Position numbers and translations under genes: made by a program. Source: Paralithodes platypus (taxonomy: Eukaryota > Arthropoda > Malacostraca > Decapoda > Lithodidae). Taken from it: a DNA stretch of 64,000 nucleotides. Shown here one piece after another: positions 1 to 13,900 of the stretch (positions within the stretch are counted from its first letter, which is position 1; each line of letters opens with the position of its first letter). The stretch covers positions 9,796,661-9,860,660 of the forward strand of contig CM064530.1 of the NCBI GenBank assembly GCA_032716605.1, given 5' to 3'. Under the pieces are notes generated by a model. The model had not been told where the DNA came from. It made no database searches and worked only from the letters and a program-made list of their open reading frames with translations.

Positions 1-771
1 GAGTGATACTTGGCATGGCCCAGGGGCAAAAAAAAAATAAAAAATAAATAAATAAATTTGGGGGGTGTTTTAAATGGATTTTTTTAGGCCCAGGATCTTA
101 AGAGTCTTCCCGCAGTTGCCCGGGGAAACTCTTAAGAGTCTTCCCGCACTTGCCGGGTTAAATGAATAACTTTTAACTAACAGCTACTAACAAATGAGTA
201 CAGTACTGAATGTGTAAAGTGGGAATACAAATATGAAAGCTTTTTTCTTAAGCACATACTGAATTTAACTTAGTTAAATTTGGTTGTAGTTTTATAATTG
301 TTCCTTCCGGTATGGTATTTTTTTAAGATATGGTTATCCGATATTTTAACAAGATTGTCTCCATTTGTCAACAATAATTTTTCCTGCTTTCAAGCGGTCA
401 TTGGGCATTTGATTTTAAATAATGAAGCTCACACTTTCATAACTTAGCAACATATATAGTCTGTTATATTTCAGCTGACAGTAAATTGATTTGTTTCCCA
501 TCATGATTACTTAGCTGTTACAATTATTTTGCAGCAAAATATGTAGTTAACCATGAATGCTTGCCAATAATCTAATTCAGAGACACAACAGTTTCTTACT
601 TTTATGTTAAGTATTGAGAAATCAGCTGCTAATGGATTCAACTTTCCATCAGGTGAAATTTGTTTTGGCTATGCAGTAGTCCATGGGCCAGGGTGAAAAT
701 CGGTACCATCACAGAGATCTTTTAGTTACTGCTATAATCTACAAGACATTTTTTTATGTCTTGATAGCGTA
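1..771. other. No gene seen
   Basis: AT-rich sequence with short A runs near 29-55. No exon, tRNA or clear repeat was recognised. It should be part of the intron upstream of the first visible HERC1 exon if the gene extends left. Confidence 0.5.
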
Positions 772-879
772 ATGCATAAATGTGCAGAATTTTGGTGTGA
801 CTATCCTAGGTTCGAGTCCTTGGAGTGCCACATGTATTTCTTACAGAGTCTTACAGTAGATCCTCTGGAAAAAGGCAAA

Positions 880-1588
880 CTAGGCCTGTGTATCCAGCTC
901 AGTACCAGTACTTGCACTGCTGCGGTCATTCACGGTGTTGGCGGCGGCGGCGGTAGCAGACGCAACATTTTTACTATTCTGTATTTTTGCTTTATAATCA
1001 AACTTCAAATCTTGTCTTCCCCATGCTTTATCAAGATTACTTTCAAACTCCCTTATTGATTCGGAATCGACTACATACTGGGGCAGTGCGTTCCACTCAT
1101 TTACCACTCTATCACAAAATGAGTTCTTTGCCTTCTCAATCCTATTTCTTTCTTTGTAAATTTTCTTTGAGTGTCCTCTCGTTCTTGTTCTCTCCCGCAT
1201 CAAGAAGATACCTTCACCCACATCCTCATCATACTTTCCTGACACTCTTAAAAGTCTCTATCATATCCCCTCTCTTTCTCCTATATGCCAGTGTCGGAAG
1301 CCCCAGTGTCCTCAACCTCTGCTCATAGCCCGCGTTCTTCAACGTTGGTACTAGCTTGCTAGCTCTCCTCTGCACTTTCTCCACTGCTTCAATATCCTTT
1401 ACCATATATGGAGCCCACACCTGGTTCGCATATTCCAGGTGCGGCCTAACCAGCGCTGTATAGAGATTCCTGAAGATTTCTTCGTCAAGTGACACAAATG
1501 TCCTCCTTATCAGCCCTACAATTCTATTGGCTTTGTTTATCTTTTCCGCTAAATGTTCTGAGAAATTTATAGTATTTGTTGATTTCAT
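880..1588 (-). mobile_element. LINE fragment, CR1/L2-like reverse transcriptase C-terminus, frameshifted
   Basis: Two overlapping minus-strand frames (1229-1588 and 880-1245) read as one degenerate polypeptide joined by a frameshift near 1,235. Typical motifs are ALVRPHLEYANQVWAPY, VEKVQRRASKLV, RRKRGDMIETFK and VVNEWNALP. These mark the C-terminal part of jockey-superfamily polymerases. There is no catalytic box, so it is a dead 5'-truncated copy. Confidence 0.8.
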
Positions 1589-1786
1589 TAATTGAGTTTA
1601 GAAGTAAAGTTGGTTGGTGAAAAAATATGAATTTCAATGTGACAACTTTGGTCAGTGAGTTCCCATACAACAGTTTATTGGAGATTACTGTATGCTGAAA
1701 GTTTGACCCCTTAGAGGGTACCGATATGTATAATTTTGAGATCTGGCCCGATCGACTACGGTAGTAATAAATGACTTTGGGCACAG

Positions 1787-1947
1787 GTGTATGCTTGGGG
1801 GTCAAACACGATGGGTCAGTGCGGCCAGGGTCACACAGTGTCGCCCATACTGAGGCCCAAGAGGGTGGCCGGCTTGGACGTTCCCGTGCACCAGATCAGC
1901 GCTGGAACCACACACTCCGTCGCATGGACTGCCATACCCACTGACAG
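1787..1947 (+). CDS. HERC1: HERC1 exon a: last RCC1 blade
   Basis: The acceptor gcacag precedes an in-frame V-Y-A-W-G-S-N run. The exon ends in ACTGACAG followed by the donor gtacag, leaving two bases of a codon. It encodes a canonical RCC1 repeat with Gly-Gln-x-Gly and the closing AGTTHSVAW. Earlier exons lie outside the window; I see none in 1-1786. Confidence 0.88.
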
Positions 1948-1964
1948 GTACAGCTATACATATA

Positions 1965-1998
<34 letters not shown>

Positions 1999-4900
1999 TT
2001 TTTCTATATTCCAACTTACTTCCTCTCGGGCATAGGCTGAGAGCCTTAACATTCACCGCTTTACAATGAACAGTGAAGCCCGTGAGGTCTTGTTCCAGTC
2101 TAGGGAGTGAGACATGTGAAGCACGTAGAGTACAACGAGCACCTGCCATCTTGCCTTCACATGAGGCACGGTGCTCACTCATGGCCCGAAACGACCCCAT
2201 CTCTGAAGCCACCTCGTTCCCGTGCTTCACTGTCTGACCCCCTACACTCGGACTCTCACACTTACACACACACAACGCCACCTGTTGAGCAGATAACTCA
2301 CCAGGCATTGCACCCCTATAGCATATTTTGAATATGGGAATATTCATACAGTGCTATTTAATCAGGGAACAATGAGGGTATTTTATTGACGTTTCGGTGG
2401 GCTTGTGGTAATGCACTGATACTAGGTACAGCACAAATTCCATCCCAATAATATATTTGGATTTTATTAAATATTTTATCTAGGAATAGGTTAGTTATTT
2501 GGAGTTCCATTGCTTTGTAGGTTAATACTAGCTGATCCAACATGGGGGGGGGGGGGGGGGCTCTTGTGGTGTTCATTCATTGATTTTTTATCAACAATAT
2601 TAATATTTTACTTAATGTATCTACTTTTTTGGTAGTAATATGGTACTGTAATATGATAATAATGGTAGTAATATTAGCTTGATTATCCTGACCAGGATTC
2701 GAACCCACTCACTCCAGATATATTTGGGAGAGTCGGCCATGGCCTAGTGGTTACGGTGCCTGACTCTCTCAAATATACCTGGAGTGAGTGGGTTCGAATC
2801 CTGGTCAGGAGACCTCTCTCCCAACCTGTCGTACATTATCATTAGATATTAGCTTGTTTACTCTAGTCTTTTCTGATTTATTGAGGTTAGTGGGCAAGAT
2901 TGTTGGCCTAATCATAATGAATAAGTTATAGTAATGATCAATTTTGGCATTACAAGCATATTATTAATTGTGTATACTATTGGGACAGCTCTAAAAGTGT
3001 ATTACTGTATTTAATTCTATATTCCCGGAGCACAATTTTGATGATCTTTATTTTTCCTATTTTTTTTGCAGACGCGTTGTGTCTTGGCATCGGCCATTTT
3101 GCGTGGATCTCCAAGAAGGAACATTCACTCTCCTTCGCACCTTCATCCAGAAATACTGCAGCTTTGATCCGGTCCAGCCCATCAAGCCCTTCGTATCTCT
3201 AAGGTACTATTGTTAATAGCTCAATATCTAATTACAGAGCACTTCAACAAATTGTTGAATGTAAGGAATGAAACGTCAGCAAACATAGTTGGATGGGGTA
3301 TGGGAGGGAGAAGAAGAGAAGTAGGGGAGGAGGAGGTGGGGATCAGGAGGTCAGAAGTGTGTGAAGCCATGAAAAGAGTGAAGATGGGGAAAGCATCAGG
3401 AATAGATGGAGTGGGTGGGGAAATGCTGAAGTATGGTGGTGAGATAGTGATCGAATGGGTATGGAAAATATGTAAACTAGCATGGGAGAAGGGAAGTGCA
3501 CCTGATGACTGGAATACAGGCATAATAGTTCCCCTGTATTAGGGTAATGGGGAAAGAGGAGTGTGTGGTAATCACCGGGGGATATGTCTTCGAAGCGTAT
3601 TGTGTTTAAGTGGAATAGAGAGCAGCTCGGTAACGTAAAGCCAATATGTGACATATACTATAGAGTGAAGAACATTAATTTGACATTTATACGATATTAA
3701 ACACAAAATACTAGTAGCAGGCTATTAGACACATGTGGTAACTGCCTGGGAAAAGGGAAATGAGTAAGATTTTCTATGAAATCTTGATTTTGACTGTGCT
3801 TCCCTCTTTTATATCTGTTTCAATGAAGGACTATTGTTTTATAGACCGCCATAACAATAATCCATGTATCATCCTTCAGGGACCAAGAGAAGTTTGTGGT
3901 GGTATGTCTACAGCTTCTTAACACCCACCTCTCCCTGGCCCTTACTGGTGGTATGACCCAAGCGGTGTTAGGGGCTGAGGCCACACCGCTACGGGAACTA
4001 CTATTCAGGTACAGCACTTTGTTATCTCTTACTGTTTACATTCTAGTTTAGTTAACTAGCAATATCTTATTGTGGTTAAAGCTTGACAACACTACTGAGC
4101 TATTAATGACCTTATATAGTTTAGCAGCTAAAGTAACTTCCAATAACTCCTTCAGTATGGTCACATATTTCTTATAATTTTCTAGCTAACACAAGACAAA
4201 ACAAATTCAGTTTAGGAATTACTTCTGTTGCTAAGTGGTTAAAAGTAAGCAATGTATCTACCTACTATTTTCAGATAATCAGTGCACCTGGTTAATATTT
4301 TCCCCTGTGATTTTGTTTGTTAGGCTGGTTGATGCACAGCTTCCTCCAGCCATTGAGGCAGGTGTATGTGAGGGTCTGAGCTCCCCCCTGTTGCTGCCGC
4401 CTCTGGCCTCCCGTATGAAGCTGCTCTACGCCCTCCTACCAAAGTCACCTGAAGACTGGGGACAGCTGTCTCGCGGCCAGGTGAGTAGGCTACACAAAGT
4501 TAAGATGTACTGGTATATACAGTAACACTTTTGAACAGGGTCATGCCCCCTTCCCCCTCTTTCAATATGCAAGGTGATTTTGAGAATTATAGTGATAGAT
4601 AATAGTGCATGTTAATTGCCAGCTGTATGCTGCACTCTAATATTAATGTGTACTTAGTCAGTGAAATAATCTGAATTTGATTCTGAACAATATCCCACCT
4701 CACCCCAATTTTTCCTTCCTCACACAGCGCTTGCAGTTGGGGATCCTGGTGGTTAGCTTGGAGGACCACAGCCACGTCGCCGCTCTGCTGGGCTACACCG
4801 GTCCCGACGAGCCCCATCCCTCGCCCCAGCACCATCCCTCAGAACAGCAGCAGCAGCCACCCCATATCCCACCACACCAATCCCACATCCCACCACAACA

Positions 4901-7900
4901 GCCGCACATTCCCCCGCACCAGTCGCACATCCCGCCACACCAGCCACATATCCCGCCGCATCAATCCCACATCCCACCAAATCAACCCAATGCCTCTGAT
5001 CACGAAACTTCGTCCCATTATCCGAATGATCCCTTCCTGGATCACCCACTAGAACTGCCTGTAGACCAGCCTGCCAGCACTCTACCCAGGGACCTCATGC
5101 ACACCTTACTGGCCAACCTCACCTTTCACACAGTGAGTTACACCAACTTTACAGCAATCAGGGTACAAAAGTTACATATAAAATAGGGAATGGATACCAG
5201 AATTATCCAGAGAGAGGAAAATGCAAAAAACATTCTGTCTCATAATCCCACTTAAGCCCCATCACACATACAGGATTTTTTATCCTAACTGCCTTCGAGT
5301 TTGACAATAATAAATTGGAAGATTGTGAATTTGGGGACAGTCGGGACCAAAATTGTGTATTTTCCTGACTGCTCCTAATTTTGCAAGCTTCCAATCTTCA
5401 TTTGACAAAATTGGGGGTAATCGGGATAAAAAGAATTTGTATGCTTGACGGGAGCTTAGGCAAATATGTACTCAGAGCTAGGTAGCTGTCTAGCCAGTAC
5501 TGTATTATCGATGACTTAGATTGAGGTCCTGGGGAGAGATCTGTAGGTTATGGGACTTGCCAAGGACACTGCAGGGGATTGTGCAGTATGATATTTGGCT
5601 ATCAAGTGACCAAATAAAATGGATTCACTTTGGACAGGGAGGTATACTTCAGATACTCAGGGTTAAACTTTAATAAGACAGTTACAGGATAACGGCTCAA
5701 TATTTTGGATTAACAATGATTAAGTGCAGTGTTTTTTATTCATAATATCGAGCCATTTTTTCATATCAGAGGCTGATTAAATTTTGTCCAGAAATGTCTG
5801 AAATTTACCTCCCTGCCCAAAGCTAGTTTATTTTGTGGTACCTGTACAAAATTGGAACTGCTTTTAAAACAATAGATTCTGTAGATAGATATGTGCCTGG
5901 CTGGATACATCTTTTTAAAACCTGAGGCTCATGGATATTCAAACATTTATATATTGTTATTGTAGTTCCCAGACTTTCTGGCCGAAAAGTCCCGAATCCG
6001 ATTGACTGAAGCCGCTCCAGATGCTCGGGCCCCCGAAGGGGCCAGGGTGAGATGAGATCTGTCTGAGAGGGCAGGGGGATCATCAGCCCACTGGCTTGCA
6101 CCCCCAGGCCAATGCCCCCACCGTCCGCAGCCCCCCTTGCAGTGTCACCCAATCAGGCGATCTCGCCAGCACCTAGAAGGAAAAGTAGTACTGTACAGGA
6201 CAGGAAAAGAGACAAACAAAAACGGCTAAGGTTGGGTAGAGGATGCCAAACCTCACTCTGGATAGGACCAGCCCTCACCCTACATTTATACATAGAACTA
6301 GACTGCTTCTCCCACAGGTCCTGTAGCCCACTAGGCTGTGAAGTGTATCGTTTAATTATAAATACATTTCCAGGATATCTGGATACTTTAAATAATTTAA
6401 GTATGGTATCTTTTACAGGAACACCAACTAAACCAACTGCTTGTAGAAGAGAAGTCTGCCCGGAGCCTAAAGGTACGATACCATGGCTCCCGTCACCACC
6501 AGGGCACTAACCCATCCATAGCACACTTCCACACACAGAGACACAATGCAGAGATAACAAGACAGGTCAGAGATAGAGGAGGAGAGAGAAGAGAAGAGAC
6601 AAGAGAGAGAAGAGAGGAGATAAGAGAGAGAAGAGAGGAGATGAGAGACAGAAGAGAGGAGACTGGAGAATATAATGAAGATAGAGAAGAGACCAGAGAT
6701 TACAACGAGGACAGGGAATTAGATCGTACAAGCGCAGACACTGGGAGATGGGAGAGCGAGAGAAGAGAGGAGACGGGAGAATACAACGAAGACCGGGAAT
6801 TAGACCGTACAAGCTCGGACACCAGGAACCAAACAAGTAGATCAGAACTAAGATACCAGGAAACAAGCCAAGAATCTCACGAGGAACTAGCCCAAAGAAT
6901 AAGTGCCGTCTCCTTACAAACGGGCACCGCAGAGACAATACCACATCTTAAGAATCTACCGAGAAGGCCCGTTTTGGTACCCAAGATTGTAGCCAATAGA
7001 GAGGAAGGCTTCAGTCATAGAGGGCCTGTGGCGGTACCTAGGGAAGCATCCAATAGAGAAGAAGCCTTGGGTCACAGAAGGCCTGTGTTGGTACCTTGGG
7101 TAGTAGCCGCCAGGGAGGAAGCTTTCGGTCATAACAGTAGTACAAGAAGGTTGGATCTCAAGACACATCCAACCACCGCTACAGCCATTGCCTCCACCTT
7201 ACTTCATAATAAGACAAAGTGGACACCACTAACTAGAAGTAAGTACTAATATTATTGTGTATATAACATCTCCATAAGACTTTATTTTTCAAGGATAATT
7301 TTTGCTGCACAAATAATTTCTAGTGGTGATTTATATATGGGCTATTGGATAAATGGTGTCTGGATTTGACGGGCTTTCTTTTTCTTTTTTACTGGTCCCC
7401 TTGTCACCATTAACCCCTTCTGTACCAGCGACGTGCAATGGCCAACAGTAAGAAAGTAACTCTCCAGTACCAGCGTCATACGATGTCCGTCAGTAGTATG
7501 CGGTCGTTGTACCGAGCGGTACCAGGCGCCATGACTTGTAAACACTGCTTTGAGATCTTGGCAACACTTCTCAGAGTGTATATAAGGTCCCACGGGCAAG
7601 CTGGCTCAGTACACGTCCAGCTTTCGGGGTGAGAGGATGCTCTCTCTCAAAATTTTGGCCACAATGCTTGATACTGGAGGTTACATTTATAGTAATACCC
7701 TCTGGTACAGTAAGGGTTAAGGAGTTTTGGGATTACTGTACCTTCTGATTACATGTTTTAACATTTATTTATTTAATGCCAAACAGATGAAGAAAACAGG
7801 AGAGGGGGAGAGAGCTCAGAAGAGAGGTTAACAAGTGGAAACGAAAATGAGGGTGAAGAAAGTGAGAGAAGAGAGAGGGTAGGAGCCAATGAGGGAATGA

Positions 7901-10900
7901 GAGAGAGAATGAGGGAGGAAGAGCAAGCTAGAGAGATGGAGGACATGAGAGAGGGTGTGGAGACGGTGCGATTAAGCGAGAAACCAAACGAAAGAGCGAG
8001 AGACTGGGACAACCCATCTGATAGCAGAAGAGAAACAAAACAGGAAGAGGGAAGAAGAGAGGGCAATGAAAGGGAAACAACAAAGGAAGAGCGAAGACGA
8101 GAGGGTGATGAAAGGGAAGCAAAGAAAGAGGAAACAAGAGAGGGTGAAGAAAGGGAAGAATCGAAGAAGGACGAGGGCCCACGTCACCACCTGGACTCCC
8201 AACTGGGTGGCACACACCCTCAGCACCTCCTACGCCTGCTATCCACCTTACACGCACACCTCCTGGCTTACTGCACACATCATCAGTTCCAAGAGGTCTG
8301 TTTGGGCATTTTATTGGCAGAGAATTAAATGGAATAAATTAGAATACTAATAGGTCACTGCAGCGATATTTTTGTGTTTTCTTGCATTTTTTTGGTTTAT
8401 TATTTATTCTTATACTGTACTGTACATTCATCTGCCAGCAACAACTCATCAACACTTCTATGCATTACCAGTAAGTCATAAGATAACTCATACCATTTTA
8501 TGTGTTTAGGCTATTTAATTATCATATACAGTATTCACCTAGTTATAGTATACTGTACAGGAATTGAGCTAGGCTCGTGTTGTCCCGTCTCTAAATTCTA
8601 TTTTTATCCAGTTTTATTTTTAAATTATGGATATTCATTGCTCCCACCACCTCCTCTAGTCTATTCCAGACTTCTATACTCCTATATGGGAAGCTAAACT
8701 TCTTTAAATTTGATTTGCATCTTGCTTTCCTTAATTTAAATGCATGCCCTCTAGTTCTACAATTTTCCCTCTCTATAAAGTTTGCTTTGTCAATCATTTC
8801 CATACCTCTAACACACCTATGCTGTACATTACTATCGTGTCTCCCCTCTCTTCTTTCCTTCAGCGTTGGCAGGCAGGCAGGCAGGCAGGCAGACAGACAG
8901 ACAGTGCAGTACATATAGTGTTTTTCAGAAGTCTCCCTCAATAATAAAAAAACAAAAAAATACATGAATGACCATCGGCCCCTGCCATTTGGATTAAAAG
9001 ACTTTTGCTATAATAGTTCATAGATTAAGATTAGGATTAAATTAGATTAGGTACCGGTATATTTTAAGTTCCACCATATTTATCCTAATTTGTAAGTTTA
9101 AACCAAATAATTATTTTTGTTCAGAACTCGGCCAGCATGCACCTGTTACATGAACACCTGGCGGAGTTATTTGAGATGTGTGGCCGACTGCTGAACCAGA
9201 CTGCAACGCTCCTGGCCTCACACCCGGGACTAGCACACCTCATACATGGTAACAATGCAATACAGTATAGTATTAGGTTAACCGTATCCATGTACAGTTG
9301 CCCACATAAGTTCTGTTCCTCTCCGTGATCTTATACATGGAAATATAATGTGCATGATTGAACTACGAGTGTGGTTTCTTATGCAGTGGTTAACTCATCT
9401 GACTAGTCAATTGATGATTAACAAAAAAGCATCTCAGCAACTATGCCGGAGCGACTTTTGCGGACTTTGTTCTATCTATAGCACTTTTAACGGTGTCATA
9501 TGTTATCAAATGCGGGGGGCCTTGTACTGGGACTGCAGTGCTGAGCTGATCTCTATTCCATTCAAACTTCACATTTAGCAATGTTTCGCAATGTGCCTTC
9601 CTTGCCTCTCTAATTTTGTTTTCTGAGTAAACAATCATACCACTGTCATCATTATTAATATATCGTTCACCCAGCCAGGAGGCATGAGCTTCCCAGGAGC
9701 AAGTAAGGCAAGATGATTTCATAAGTTTTCTATCTATTACTGTTTGGTACTTTCTAGTTTACATTAACTTTACTTCCATATCACCCATAGCGAAAAGGAT
9801 ATGGAGAAATTGTAGCTTTTGCTGATGCTTCTCAGGTTCACTTTTCCCCTAATTCTCCCCCAGATGTGGTGTACAGCAGTGTATGTGGATGTGCAACAGC
9901 TCAAGCAGTTTATGCACTCTTACTTTTCCCGGCGAGGCTTGTGCGGCCGTTGTTAGGACCACTCCGAGCGCTCCTGCCGACATTAGACCACGCTAACCGC
10001 ACCATTGCAGCCGTTACTTCATTCACCGACCATGAGGATGTTACGTCAGGTAGGTCTAAAGTGAATTGAAGGTATCGAGTGAATTCAAGGTCTAAAGTGA
10101 ACACAAGGTGGTCTACTTTATTTGGTGTACAGTACTGTAGCTACAGGTATTGTTCCCCTCCATTCTAGTCCATGCCTTGGGGCATTTGGGGTGGTTCCAT
10201 ACTTGCATGGAACTGGAGACTTATTTATAAGTAGCTTCACTCCCTATCTATCTACTGTATCTATCTAGTCCATACTCATCATATCGTCTTAGCTGTTACT
10301 TAATTCACCAATCCCAAGGATAGGTGGCTCAGGATCTTACCCCTGTAATAATTTTGTTCTGCATCATTGTGGAAAACTGTGTTGTTGCTGTGTTCCTTGA
10401 ACAATGGAATGGGGGTTTGGTCAGACTTTTTAGGTCTTCCTGCTGATGCTGCCATAGCCTGGCTGACTTAAGGCCTTGACCTAGTTGAACGTCCACTTAG
10501 GATCTTTGTGGCTTTATACAGTAGTGCCTGTACAGTATATGATTCCATGCCCAAGATGATCACCTCAGACATAGAGTTGAGAAATCATTAAAGTTGGGAA
10601 CATGAGAGCAAGCAAGACTGTTGCGAATATACACACAACACATACACAATAGAAACCTTAGAAATTAGACAAACCTTGAATGTATTTTTTCTATCAGAGG
10701 TGGATACTCCGACCCCCGATACTGTGAAGAGCGTGGGTGGTGGTGTGGTGGGCAGACAGTGGGCGTGGCTGCTCGACGTGGAGCGAGCGTGTGGCTTGGT
10801 GGTGGGGCGCTGTCTGGAGGGTATGTTGCTGGGACCACCACTCACGCAGCCCGAGTCCACCAATAAAGAATGGCTCTCACTCAGGCTTCTCTCTTGTGGG

Positions 10901-13900
10901 TTGGCCTCTCAAGATTTCTGTGCAGGTTAGTTATGCATTTATTTTATTAAGCGTTATTTCCACATAGCGATTTTGATTAGTTCTTTTGCGTTTATCTTGT
11001 GTCGTCCCAGTTTTGGTTTGTTTATTTTGCAAATTTTATATTATAATTTGAAGTAATAATATCACATACAGATACTTATGTACAGTATTGAGTTTAAAGA
11101 GCAATGTAATGTGGAAATTGGACTAGGAAAGGACACTCATTCCCACTGCTTAGCGATAATTGTATAGGCATTTGTGTACTGTATTGCTAAGATAAATCAT
11201 TCACATATCCAAATTATCAGCCAACCAATTAACCCCCCTTACCTTTCCTACCACAGAGAGTGTGAGTGAGGGTATCAGCCGTGTGGTGAGTGTGGTGGAG
11301 TGTGGTAGGGAAGTGGTGGCTGAGGCTCTACACAACCTAGCTCCGTCCTATCCTCAGCTCAACACACCACTCCTCACCGTTCTTGACCTTGGTAAATACT
11401 ATCCATCTACCAATTAACACTATGTATCTGGTGTGACATCTTGGAGGTTAATATTATTATATTTTGTTTAAACTAAAAGACACTCCTCAGATCCTTGAAG
11501 CTAAATACAGTATGAAAATATTTTGGTAGAAAAATGTTCGGCCAAAGGCCGGTTTCTCCTAATCTGCAGGCTTGCAGTCGCTAACCCAGAAAAAATGAAA
11601 CCTTTCACCCCTGTGTCCTGGGCATAATTTGTGAGTTTCATCATTTTTAACCCATGTTATTTCTCTAAAGGAAATGTATATGGAAAACTTTTAGTAGCTT
11701 ACGTTGAAGCGAGGTATCCTTTCTGTAAAAAGACACCAAAAATCTGTAGCTTTCTTCATATTCCTCAGACAATGAGTTGAATATGGGGTTTTGTGTTATT
11801 TTGTAAGTTTATTATGATAAAAAAAAGTATAGTGGATGTGTGGTTAGGATGAAAGTCACGAGAGAGTGTCGAGGAATGCCTCCCTCGACTTTTTAAAAAC
11901 TTACACTAAAGTTGTTTGAGTGAGTTTCTTCCTCTCCAGATGCCACTCAAGACATAAAAAAAAATCCTAAGTGTCCTAGGACGTTCCGTGGGGTGCAAGG
12001 TGCAAGGGTTAATGGGGTGAAGCGTCTTATATTCAACAAACTAATAAGCTCTGTTTACTTTACAGAATTCCATTTACTGTTCCACAATCAAGTGCAGTGT
12101 ATATTTAGTCTCATTACCCTTAGGTCCTTGTATAATCATGTTACATTAAGGGGGTCACCGGCTTTTTTTTTATCTTTCTCTCCTTTTCTCTCTTTCCCTG
12201 GCTTGTATTATCCATTCAGCCCCATTCAGCTAACTGTTTTAAGACTTTTATCCCATCCAGATGTCGATTTCTTCCTGGCGAGCGAAAGTGAGCTAGCATT
12301 GTATGGAGAAATCCGGCTTTGCCGGAGAAATTTTTCTATCGAAAAATGTACAAATTTAGCTTGCTGTCAAAACAAAAATATATATACAGTACAGTATGCT
12401 GGCTCGCTACCTCTCGCCAGGAAAATATTGACACCTGGATGGGAGTAAACGTCTTAAAACAGTAGGCTGAATGGGGCCGAATGGATACAAGCCAGGGAAA
12501 GAGAGAAAAGGAGAGAAAGATAAAAGAAGCCGGTGACCCCCCCTTAACTTGAGTGACTTTTACAGAGAGCCAGATAATGTGTTGGTTGGAGGAGATCTCT
12601 AGCGGTGAGGACTGGGACACGTGTGAGGTGCAAGACGACCCCCTACTGGACGCCACCACTCGGCTCCTACTGGCGGCCATCATCACACACACAGCCGTCT
12701 CGCAGAATAGCCTGGGGTACGATATAACGTGCATGTATAGACAGAATTTCCTCCCTTCCCTGCGAGCTGTGGCATAGTCGGTAGAGCTTCGGCTGCTGAT
12801 CAAAGGGTCGGCGGATCGAATCTTCTCTGTCAAAATGTTATTGGTAGATGTCAAGCCCAGGCAACTTGACCTAGCAATTCGTGACAAACGCCTAAGCTTC
12901 ATGGCCACCCCTTCTCGGGAATTGAGGCGTCTCACCCATAACGAGGGGCGCCGCGCTCCTTGGTGCCGCTAGAAGAGTGGCGAACACATCAAAAGTATCA
13001 AAAGTAAGTAAGTATAAAAAAAAAAACAAAAAAAAAAAAAAGTATTATCGGATTTATGATTTTTGGAACGTATGGAAAGTGAGAGATTGACTAAGAGGGT
13101 GTACGAGAGTGAGGTGGAAGGACAGAGAGGGAGAGGTGGAAGAATGGAGTGAGGAAGTATATGAATGAAGGCGGTGTTGGTTGTTGTTGTTGTTGTTGTT
13201 CCCTAAGCTGCCTGGCCGAACAGCCCCGAGTCCCTGAGAAAGGCCATGGCCACGATCGGGCTTTCCCACAGAGCTCTCATTGAGTGTAGATGTGTTGGGG
13301 TAAGGGGTTGTGTGAAATGCAGTCTTCTATGATGTGTTTAATGGTATGGGGTGCTGTGTTACATCCCGGGCAGGCGTCGACAACGGAGTCATCCAGTCTC
13401 TTCTGATAGCCCAGGAGAGCTGGATGGTGTCCGCATCTCAGCCTGGCCAGGTGGACTCTGTCCTCGCGAGAAGGGAGGATTCGGAAGGATGGATTTCGGC
13501 GGTCGTGCATGCAGCTGTGTGTTGTCTGTGAGTGAGTGGATGGATCGGTGAGAGATATGAGTATGGATGTGCTTCTGGAAGTTGGTTCGGGTGGGCAGGG
13601 AGGGAGAGAGGACATAATTGGATACAATCACATGACCCTCCACAGCGAAGACAAAATCAACGACAGTGGAGAGAAAACCTTCATGCCGACGGGGAGCAGT
13701 TTCGGGAGCCAAACCGTCAAACCATCCCTGCCACCTCCCTGGGGGCACTTATTGAGCGGCTTCGGTCGCCGGGAATTCCAGCGGTGTTGGTTGGGAGGAG
13801 GGCGTCGACTGACTGGGGATAGAGGGTGCATGGGGGCGTTCGTTCGTGGCCACTCCTTCGGGGATCACGGCGTCAGGCAATCCATACATACATACATAAA

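Noticed and set aside
4587..5049. Minus-strand frames over HERC1 exon e
   Set aside because: Antisense shadows of the His/Pro repeat exon; no family similarity.
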